Assembly (NCBI GenBank): GCA_900545755.1
Contig: URAG01000104.1
Span: 1-5,189, forward strand
From: an uncultured Cloacibacillus sp.
GTDB lineage: Bacteria; Synergistota; Synergistia; Synergistales; Synergistaceae
Length of the DNA: 5,189 nucleotides
Direction: 5' to 3'
Part shown: one piece after another, positions 1 through 4,287 of the stretch
Layout of the letters: every line of letters starts with the position of its first letter
Numbering within the stretch: the stretch's first letter is position 1
Position numbers and translations under genes: made by a program
The notes under the pieces: generated by a model
What the model was told of the DNA's origin: nothing
Seen by the model: the letters and a program-made list of their open reading frames with translations, nothing else
The model's database searches: none

Positions 1-3
1 GTC

Positions 4-33
4 AACTTGGAGGGCTTTTACTATGTCCAAGTT
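4..33. repeat. 8-bp inverted repeat at the left edge
   Basis: AACTTGGA at 4-11 is the perfect reverse complement of TCCAAGTT at 26-33, with a 14-base spacer. It lies beyond the argG terminator, in about 75 bases with no recognisable gene. It could be an operator or a hairpin belonging to the next gene outside the window. There is no run of T after either arm, so a terminator is not supported. Its role is unknown and a chance repeat is possible. Confidence 0.25.
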
Positions 34-70
34 ATGGGGCGCTGTTCACATAGCCGGGAGATTTCTTTAT

Positions 71-108
71 ACATAAAGAACAAGCGGGAATCTCTCCCCG
101 CTTGTTCT
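71..108 (-). terminator. Probable intrinsic terminator of argG
   Basis: A perfect 12-bp inverted repeat, AGAACAAGCGGG at 77-88 and CCCGCTTGTTCT at 97-108, is separated by an 8-base loop. Read on the minus strand it starts 28 bases after the argG stop codon and is followed by TTATGT, which is only moderately U-rich. The position right after argG and the stem strength support a terminator for the argG transcript. The weak U tract keeps confidence below certainty. Confidence 0.7.
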
Positions 109-136
109 GCATCAAAGTCGTTTCGTATCGCCTTGG

Positions 137-1399
137 TTATTTGGTCGCCTCTTTGCCCTTTTCCATAACGAGCTTGTCTATTGGGTTTATGTTTTTCTCC
201 TTATGTACCTGGCGCCAGGTCTTTATCGGCATTCCCCAGATCTTGATGAAGCCGACGGATGCGGACTGGTCGAAGATGTCTCCGGCAGAGTAAGTTGCGA
301 GCGACTTGCTGTAGACGGAGGTGTCGGATTTCATACCGTCGATTATGCAGTTGCCTTTGTAGAGCTTCATGCGGACGGTGCCGTTGACGGATTTCTGCGT
401 CGTTTCGACGAATGCCTGGATCGCTTCCATGAGCGGTGAGAACCAGTACCCCTCGTAGGTGAGTTCGCCGAACTTGACTTCGAGTTCTTTCTTCGTCTTG
501 AGGACGTCTTTCGATAGCGTTAAGGTCTCGAGCTTTTTGTGCGCGGCGATGAGCGCGAGGGCGCCGGGGCATTCGTAGACTTCGCGGCTCTTAAAGCCGA
601 CGAGGCGGTCTTCAATCATGTCTATCCTGCCGAAGCCGGCCTTGCCAGCAGCCTTGTTCATGTAGTCGATGAGCTCGATAGATCCCATTTTTTCCCCGTT
701 GATGGCGACGGGGACGCCGCCCTCGAAGGTTATCTCTATCGCCACCTCTTCGTCGGGCGCGTCGACGGGATCGACGGTGAGCTTATAGGCGTCCTTCGGC
801 GGTTCGTTCCACGGATCTTCAAGAATTCCGCATTCGATGGAACGGCCCCAAAGGTTGTCGTCGATGCTGTAGGGGCTTTTTCTCGTGGCAGGTACGGGAA
901 CGTTGTGCGCCGCGGCGTAGTCCATTTCCTCTTCGCGCGTGAAGCCCCAGTCGCGGACGGGCGCGAGGACTTCGATGTCTGGATTGAGCGCGTTGCACGC
1001 GACTTCGATGCGGACCTGGTCCTGCCCCTTACCCGTGCAGCCGTGCGCAACGGCGACCGCACCTTCCTTTTCGGCGCACCAGATGAGCGCCTGTGCTATC
1101 ATCGGGCGGGAGAGCGCGGAGTTGAGCGGATAAACGCCCTGATAGACGCCGTTGGCCTTGAGCGAGGGCCATACAAAGGTGTCGATGAACGCCTCGCGCA
1201 GGTCGACGACGTAGGCCTTCGAGGCTCCGGCGACGTAGGCCTTTTCCTTTATCTCTTCAAGATTGTCGGCCTGCTGCCCCACGTGCATCGTGAGCGTTAC
1301 GACGTCGTATCCCTGTTCGTGAAGCCACGGAATAGCGACCGACGTGTCAAGACCTCCGCTATAAGCCAGTATTACCTTTCCTTTTTTCTCTGCTGCCAT
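137..1399 (-). CDS. argG: Argininosuccinate synthase
   Basis: This cytoplasmic enzyme (EC 6.3.4.5) condenses citrulline and aspartate, using ATP, to argininosuccinate, the penultimate step of arginine biosynthesis. The 420-residue product is about the usual family length. The N-terminal ATP-pyrophosphatase loop AYSGGLDTS sits at residues 12-20. Other family signatures are AHGCTGKGQDQVR at about 118-130 and SPYSIDDNLWGRSIECG at about 175-191, so the ATP, citrulline and aspartate sites look intact. The start is ATG at 1399, supported by AAGGAGG at 1408-1414 with 8-base spacing. The gene is preceded by its own promoter and a T-box leader with an arginine specifier, and followed by a terminator-like hairpin, so it is probably monocistronic or the last gene of the strand's cluster. 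The lysine-rich C-terminus is unremarkable. Expression is likely induced by arginine-tRNA undercharging. No other arg gene is visible in the window. Confidence 0.97.
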   Translation of the reverse strand: MAAEKKGKVILAYSGGLDTSVAIPWLHEQGYDVVTLTMHVGQQADNLEEIKEKAYVAGASKAYVVDLREAFIDTFVWPSLKANGVYQGVYPLNSALSRPMIAQALIWCAEKEGAVAVAHGCTGKGQDQVRIEVACNALNPDIEVLAPVRDWGFTREEEMDYAAAHNVPVPATRKSPYSIDDNLWGRSIECGILEDPWNEPPKDAYKLTVDPVDAPDEEVAIEITFEGGVPVAINGEKMGSIELIDYMNKAAGKAGFGRIDMIEDRLVGFKSREVYECPGALALIAAHKKLETLTLSKDVLKTKKELEVKFGELTYEGYWFSPLMEAIQAFVETTQKSVNGTVRMKLYKGNCIIDGMKSDTSVYSKSLATYSAGDIFDQSASVGFIKIWGMPIKTWRQVHKEKNINPIDKLVMEKGKEATK

Positions 1400-1441
1400 T
1401 TGAATTTCCTCCTTAGAAATTTTTATGTTTTCTTAAAATAT

Positions 1442-1482
1442 AAAAAACCCGTCCCTGTCTTGTTCAGATAGGGACGGGTTTT
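1442..1482 (-). terminator. T-box regulated intrinsic terminator ahead of argG
   Basis: On the minus strand, AAAACCCGTCCC (1482-1471) pairs perfectly with GGGACGGGTTTT (1455-1444) and runs into a tract of six U (1447-1442). The 15-base apical region can extend the stem by a few more pairs around one mismatch. The terminator's 5' arm, ACCCGTCCC, is also the 3' strand of the T-box antiterminator, so the two structures exclude each other. This is the decision point for transcription into argG. Confidence 0.93.
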
Positions 1483-1644
1483 ATTACCCGCGGTGCCACC
1501 CTCGTTGACGCGTTTGCGTCCGCTTCGTTTAATTATGCTCAAGGGTGCGAAGTTTGGATTTTCTTTGCGAGAGGCGCTTTCAGCCGGTGGCTCCTCATCT
1601 CTGTCGCCGAACAATCGAACTCATCTCCCCGTCACAGCATAACC
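1442..1644 (-). promoter_or_regulatory. Arginine T-box leader (tRNA-sensing riboswitch) of argG
   Basis: The conserved T-box AGGGTGGCACCGCGG lies at 1502-1488. It can form the antiterminator AGGG-[UGGCACC bulge]-GCGGGU, loop AAUAAA, ACCCGU-CCCU, which competes with the terminator. Stem I begins with a basal helix, TTATGCT (1642-1636) with AGCATAA (1539-1533), next to a K-turn-like pair GUGA / UUGA. It continues to the CAGAGA AG-bulge region (1602-1597) and a distal hairpin closed by GAGG/CCTC with a GGCUGAAA loop. The specifier is the triplet before ACCCTTGAGC, which reads CGC (1549-1547), arginine, matching the downstream gene. A short Stem III, GACGC/GCGTC, lies at 1520-1507. By family knowledge, uncharged tRNA pairs with the specifier and the UGGC bulge and stabilises antitermination. 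UGGC predicts a G discriminator base on the tRNA. The exact 5' boundary is inferred from pairing. Confidence 0.93.
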
Positions 1645-1708
1645 TGATATGCTCGTTACGGTCGATTCGTCGTATGCGTCTTATTCGTCCGACAGATAAA
1701 AGCCTCAC
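1595..1708 (-). CDS. Putative arginine-rich leader peptide of the argG leader
   Basis: A 37-codon frame starts with GTG at 1708 and ends with TGA at 1597-1595. AGGAGG (1721-1716), embedded in AAAGGAGGGG, lies exactly 7 bases upstream, and the start is about 25 bases after the predicted transcription start. The product has 11 arginines (codons 2, 8, 10, 11, 13, 14, 17, 22, 34, 35, 37), with RIRRIRRIDR at codons 8-17. The Arg codons are mixed (AGG, AGA, CGA, CGC, CGT, CGG). The frame stops inside the 5' half of T-box Stem I. The same frame is open further upstream to an ATG at 1780, but that lies before the promoter -35 box, so GTG is preferred. The setting resembles classical amino-acid attenuator peptides. 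Alternatively the Arg run is a by-product of a short degenerate CGA/ATA-like repeat. Translation is not proven. Confidence 0.6.
   Translation of the reverse strand: MRLLSVGRIRRIRRIDRNEHIRLCCDGEMSSIVRRQR
1636..1653 (-). promoter_or_regulatory. Leader hairpin competing with T-box Stem I
   Basis: AGCATA (1653-1648) and TATGCT (1641-1636) form a perfect 6-bp hairpin with loop TCAGGT. The right arm is also the 5' strand of the Stem I basal helix, which pairs with AGCATAA at 1539-1533. The heptamer GAGCATA is therefore present twice, at 1654-1648 and 1540-1534. Only one pairing can exist at a time, so this hairpin could delay or block Stem I folding. It lies within codons 19-25 of the putative leader peptide, just after the arginine cluster. 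Pairing is seen in the sequence; the regulatory role is inferred. Confidence 0.5.
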
Positions 1709-1715
1709 AGCCGCC

Positions 1716-1721
1716 CCTCCT
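1716..1721 (-). promoter_or_regulatory. Strong ribosome binding site of the leader peptide
   Basis: On the minus strand AGGAGG, within AAAGGAGGGG, precedes a GTG codon by 7 bases. A near-perfect Shine-Dalgarno sequence is unexpected in an untranslated T-box leader. It is the main evidence that the frame at 1595-1708 is translated and that GTG at 1708 is its start. Confidence 0.65.
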
Positions 1722-1740
1722 TTCCTAAAACTTGTGGAAC

Positions 1741-1768
1741 ATTTTAACAGATAACGAGATTCTGTCAA
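1741..1768 (-). promoter_or_regulatory. Promoter of the argG T-box transcript
   Basis: TTGACA (1768-1763, minus strand) is a perfect -35 box. It is followed after 16 bases by TAAAAT (1746-1741), one mismatch from the -10 consensus. The transcription start is expected near 1734, which places the leader-peptide ribosome binding site about 13 bases into the RNA and the T-box about 90 bases in. It lies about 45 bases after the surE stop, so argG has its own initiation point. No ArgR-like operator was recognised next to it. Confidence 0.85.
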
Positions 1769-1814
1769 CCGTCCGCTCACTAATGTTCAAAAGAAACGAT
1801 TTTGCATGCTTCGT

Positions 1815-2615
1815 TCAGTTTTTGCCGAGAGCGGCGTTTACTTCGCTCTCAAACGATAGCGCGGAGATTTTTTCGAGCGCGGCGAACGACGTCATTTCAA
1901 GATGAACCGGAGTGAGCGAGGCAAAACCGTTCGCTACGGCCGAGACGTCCGTGTCGTCCGCCATGTCGTCCTCAATGCGGCCGCCGACCCAGTAGGCTTC
2001 TCCGCCGAACGGGGTTTTGACCACTGTAATTTTGTCATGGTAGCGGCGTTTGCCCTTGCGCGCAAGTTTCACGCCGCGCAGATCTTCAAGCGGGACGTTC
2101 GGCACGTTGACGTTGTAGAAAAGCTCCTGCTCCATCCGGTGCGTTTTCGTCCATTCGAGAATTTCTATCGCCGCGCGGGCAGCCGTTTCGTAATGCAAGA
2201 TCTTGTCGCGCGAGCGGCAGACGAGCGAGACAGCCATCGCGGGAAGGCCCGCTATTACGCCCTCCATCGCGGCGCAGGCCGTGCCGGAGTAGGTAATGTC
2301 GTCGCCGAGGTTCGGGCCGCAGTTGATCCCGGAGACGACAATTTCGGCTGGAAATTTCAGCACTTCGAGCCCCATTATAACGGAGTCGGTCGGCGTGCCG
2401 TCGCAGCACCACGCTTCAGCTCCGCCGGTGCGCGCCGCGTCCGCGCGCTTGATTTGCAGCGGACGGTCCATCGTCATGGAGTGCCCGGAGGCGCTGCGCT
2501 CCCTGTCCGGCGCGCAGACGAGAACCTCGTAGCTAGCTTCGCCCAGCGCGCGTGCAAGCGTTCCTATGCCTTCGGCGTAAACGCCGTCGTCGTTAGTCAC
2601 GAGTATTTTTTTCAC
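1815..2615 (-). CDS. surE: 5'/3'-nucleotidase SurE
   Basis: SurE is a metal-dependent cytoplasmic phosphatase that removes phosphate from nucleoside 5'- and 3'-monophosphates and is often linked to stationary-phase survival. The 266-residue product is a full-length member. The metal ligands expected from the family are present: D9 and D10 in TNDDG, S41 in SASGHSMT and N98 in SGINCGPNLGDD. DGTPTDSV at about 72-79 and the YSGTACAAMEG stretch at about 109-119 are also typical. The start is GTG at 2615, with AGAGGAAA (2627-2620) as ribosome binding site. That site overlaps the stop codon of the upstream protease gene, only 10 bases away, so the two are probably co-transcribed and perhaps translationally coupled. 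No convincing terminator follows the TGA stop, so read-through towards argG is possible. Confidence 0.96.
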   Translation of the reverse strand: MKKILVTNDDGVYAEGIGTLARALGEASYEVLVCAPDRERSASGHSMTMDRPLQIKRADAARTGGAEAWCCDGTPTDSVIMGLEVLKFPAEIVVSGINCGPNLGDDITYSGTACAAMEGVIAGLPAMAVSLVCRSRDKILHYETAARAAIEILEWTKTHRMEQELFYNVNVPNVPLEDLRGVKLARKGKRRYHDKITVVKTPFGGEAYWVGGRIEDDMADDTDVSAVANGFASLTPVHLEMTSFAALEKISALSFESEVNAALGKN

Positions 2616-2625
2616 GATCTTTCCT

Positions 2626-3243
2626 CTATAACATGACTATATGGAAAAGCACTGTCATTATCGGGTGCATGATGTACGGGAATATCCCGAGCACGAGCAG
2701 GCCGACTATGACGAACATCCCGTAGCGCTCGAGCCAGTAGTAATATTTCATGCACTGGTACGGCAGCAGCACATAGAGTATGCGCGAGCCGTCGAGCGGC
2801 GGTATCGGGATTATATTGAAGGACGCGAGGCCCAGGTTTATGTATATCATTAGCAGTATGAACTGCTGCGCGCCCCAGCTGGCGAAGAGGCCGGGGAAAA
2901 GGTTCACAACGCGCGCGCATACGAAGGCTGTCAGCAGGTTGCCTGCAACGCCAGCAAGGCTCACGATGATTATGTCGCGCTTCGGGTGCTTGAAGTAGCG
3001 CGTATCGATGGGTACGGGCTTCGCCCAGCCGAATCGGAAGAGCAGAAGGCAGAGCGCGCCTACCGGGTCTAGGTGGTCGAACGGGTTCAGCGAAAGCCGT
3101 CCCTCCCTCTCCGCGGTCGGGTCGCCGAGCATCTTCGCAGCGAAGCCGTGGCAGAATTCGTGAAAGGTGATCGCCCACAATACGGCGGGAACGCTCAGAA
3201 GCAGATTCGCCAATCCGCCGGGCGAGAAAATATGTCCAAACAT
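2626..3243 (-). CDS. M50-family (site-2 protease-like) membrane metalloprotease
   Basis: The 205-residue product is a short, multi-pass integral membrane protein of the site-2 protease / peptidase M50 family, which cleaves substrates within or near the membrane. The zinc motif HExxH is HEFCH (H28, E29, H32) in the first hydrophobic segment. The second family motif, PPLDGSR (148-154), supplies the third zinc ligand D151. NPFDHLDPVG (53-62) and AGVAGN (97-102) are also typical of the short bacterial M50 group. Hydrophobic segments lie near 11-30, 61-71, 91-113, 126-147 and 174-203. No PDZ domain is present, so this is not RseP/RasP but the compact rhomboid-sized form of unknown substrate. The start is ATG at 3243 with AGGGG about 10 bases upstream, a modest site. 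surE follows 10 bases after the TAG stop. Catalytic residues look intact, so activity is plausible; the substrate cannot be inferred. Confidence 0.93.
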   Translation of the reverse strand: MFGHIFSPGGLANLLLSVPAVLWAITFHEFCHGFAAKMLGDPTAEREGRLSLNPFDHLDPVGALCLLLFRFGWAKPVPIDTRYFKHPKRDIIIVSLAGVAGNLLTAFVCARVVNLFPGLFASWGAQQFILLMIYINLGLASFNIIPIPPLDGSRILYVLLPYQCMKYYYWLERYGMFVIVGLLVLGIFPYIMHPIMTVLFHIVML

Positions 3244-3279
3244 CGGCTCACATCCCCTTATATCTACAATTACCGGCCT

Positions 3280-3288
3280 ATTCTACCA
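3280..3288 (-). promoter_or_regulatory. Possible extended -10 promoter for the protease-surE pair
   Basis: TGGTAGAAT on the minus strand (3288-3280) matches an extended -10 element (TGnTATAAT) with one mismatch. It lies in the 87-base gap between thiN and the protease gene. No good -35 box is found at the right distance (the bases there read ATCCGC). The gap has no clear terminator, so read-through from thiN is an equally good way to express the pair. Confidence 0.25.
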
Positions 3289-3330
3289 TGAGCGGAGGCG
3301 GCGCGGATTAGTAAAGAACGCGGCTCTACG

Positions 3331-4050
3331 CTAAAAAGCGTCGTTCCACGTCCAGTAAAGGCCTAGCGTGCCGGAAACGCACGAAATTTCGACGCGCCCC
3401 TCGCCTTCCACACGGTTGCTTACAGCGTATGGAAAATCATAGCGCAGTTCCGCACCAGTCAAGGGCCAGTGTACGCCGCTGAGATTTACGCCGCGGCAGA
3501 GCGGCGAAAACGAAAGCAGCGATAGCGCCTTCGGCCTTCGCGCGAAGGAGAGCGAGTAGGCCTCTCCGCCGCGCACAAACATCACGCCCTCGCGGTCGTC
3601 GGCCATGCAAAAAGGTACTCCCGCGCGCGTCCGGTTCAGAAAAGACAGCGTCAGGCTCCACAGATGGTCGAACCTGCCGCCGAGCGCGCCCGTTAAAATT
3701 ATCCTTTTTTCGTTGTTTTTACATTCGTCCGCAAGTATTTCGAGCGCGAGCTGAAAATCCGTAAGATCCTTATCGCTCTGGTACTCGCGCGTTTTCGCGC
3801 CGCGTTCCGCGGCCCAGCGCCACGATTGCGCGCTTCCGCTGTCGCGGTCGCCTATCAGCGCGGCGGGGACGACCCCAGCGACGCGGCAGGCTTCCACTCC
3901 CCTGTCGACGGCCCATACTTCGCAGCCGCGCGCGAGAGAAGCGAGAAACTCCGGCGACGGCGCGCGCCCTCCGAGCACCATGACGAGCGGCGCGGAATCC
4001 CAGCGCGCCGCGCCCTCTATAGTAATATCCGGCAATTCCAACAAATTCAA
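3331..4050 (-). CDS. thiN: Thiamine diphosphokinase (thiamine pyrophosphokinase)
   Basis: The enzyme (EC 2.7.6.2) transfers pyrophosphate from ATP to thiamine, giving TPP directly. With the start chosen here the product is 239 residues. Family motifs in order: VLGG near 25-28, the first catalytic region AVDRGVEA (47-54; usual form ADGG), IGDRDS (66-71; usual GDxDS), the acidic motif KDLTDFQLAL (94-103), TGALGGRFDH (120-129), and YAVSNRV near 209-215 in the C-terminal thiamine-binding part. The frame is open to a TTG at 4083, but the promoter -10 box lies at 4079-4074, so the RNA starts near 4067. TTG at 4050 is preceded after 7 bases by AAAGGCGGTG, one mismatch from a perfect Shine-Dalgarno sequence. 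The gene diverges from the thiD operon and lacks a riboswitch of its own. The protease and surE genes lie downstream on the same strand. Confidence 0.93.
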   Translation of the reverse strand: MNLLELPDITIEGAARWDSAPLVMVLGGRAPSPEFLASLARGCEVWAVDRGVEACRVAGVVPAALIGDRDSGSAQSWRWAAERGAKTREYQSDKDLTDFQLALEILADECKNNEKRIILTGALGGRFDHLWSLTLSFLNRTRAGVPFCMADDREGVMFVRGGEAYSLSFARRPKALSLLSFSPLCRGVNLSGVHWPLTGAELRYDFPYAVSNRVEGEGRVEISCVSGTLGLYWTWNDAF

Positions 4051-4073
4051 CGGCGCACCGCCTTTCCGCGCAA

Positions 4074-4102
4074 TTTGTAGCAAGCGCCGCCGCGTTTGTC
4101 AA
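4074..4102 (-). promoter_or_regulatory. Promoter of thiN
   Basis: On the minus strand TTGACA (4102-4097) is followed after exactly 17 bases by TACAAA (4079-4074), a weaker -10 box. Transcription would start near 4067, just upstream of the ribosome binding site that serves TTG 4050. Its -35 box is one base from the -35 box of the divergent thiD promoter. Confidence 0.7.
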
Positions 4103-4103
4103 G

Positions 4104-4132
4104 TTGACACCGCGCGCGCGCGGAACGATAAT
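4104..4132 (+). promoter_or_regulatory. Promoter of the thiD operon and TPP riboswitch
   Basis: TTGACA (4104-4109) and GATAAT (4127-4132) are separated by 17 bases, giving an RNA start near 4139, a few bases before the riboswitch. The spacer holds the palindrome CCGCGCGCGCGCGG (4110-4123), an alternating C/G tract. The -35 box forms a perfect 13-base palindrome, TGTCAAGTTGACA (4097-4109), with the -35 box of the thiN promoter. Confidence 0.85.
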
Positions 4133-4144
4133 TTATCCAAAGCC

Positions 4145-4220
4145 ACTCCGGGGGAGCGCAATGCTGAGAGGAAGGCGACTTCGACCCCAGACCTGATCCG
4201 GACAACGCCGGCGTAGGGAG
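4145..4220 (+). promoter_or_regulatory. TPP riboswitch (THI element)
   Basis: The conserved core elements appear in order: the closing helix P1 CTCC (4146-4149) with GGAG (4217-4220), GCTGAGAGG (4163-4171) in the pyrimidine-sensing arm, ACCTGATC (4191-4198), and GCGTAGGGA (4211-4219) in the pyrophosphate-sensing side. TPP binding stabilises P1. The downstream terminator followed by thiD fits TPP-dependent transcription termination. GGGAGCG (4216-4222), which includes the P1 3' strand, can pair with CGCTCTT (4247-4253), which contains the end of the terminator's 5' arm, offering a simple antiterminator in the absence of TPP. That antiterminator is an inference. Confidence 0.96.
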
Positions 4221-4242
4221 CGAGGCGGATTTGAACGACGCG

Positions 4243-4270
4243 GCCCCGCTCTTCGTGAGCGGGGCTTTTT
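4243..4270 (+). terminator. Riboswitch-controlled intrinsic terminator ahead of thiD
   Basis: GCCCCGCTC (4243-4251), loop TTCGT, and GAGCGGGGC (4257-4265) form a perfect 9-bp GC-rich stem followed by TTTTT (4266-4270). It lies between the TPP aptamer and the thiD ribosome binding site, the standard arrangement for premature termination when TPP is abundant. Confidence 0.95.
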
Positions 4271-4287
4271 GCAGGGAGGATAAGTTG

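Noticed and set aside
102..293. 63-codon plus-strand open frame at the argG 3' end
   Set aside because: It overlaps the argG coding end and the terminator on the opposite strand, has no ribosome binding site or homology signal, and looks accidental.
539..1471. 310-codon plus-strand open frame opposite argG
   Set aside because: It is antisense to a clear argG, has no recognisable motifs, and would run through the T-box terminator. Such frames are common opposite GC-rich genes.
1658..1693. Short tandem-repeat explanation for the Arg codon run
   Set aside because: The CGA/ATA-like triplets are too irregular for a true tandem repeat, and the Arg codons use several different synonyms. It cannot be fully excluded and is kept as the alternative to the leader-peptide reading.
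1709..1780. Longer form of the leader peptide starting at ATG 1780
   Set aside because: The ATG lies upstream of the -35 box of the argG promoter and has no clear ribosome binding site, whereas GTG 1708 has an ideal one downstream of the predicted transcription start.
1769..1830. Terminator between surE and the argG promoter
   Set aside because: Only a weak 5-bp pairing (AACGA with TCGTT) with an 11-base loop was found, too weak to call.
1902..2636. 244-codon plus-strand open frame opposite surE
   Set aside because: Antisense shadow of a well-supported SurE gene, with no family signature in its translation.
4231..4287. N-terminal extension of thiD from TTG 4231
   Set aside because: It would include the riboswitch terminator hairpin in the coding sequence; ATG 4288 has a strong ribosome binding site and fits the family N-terminus.
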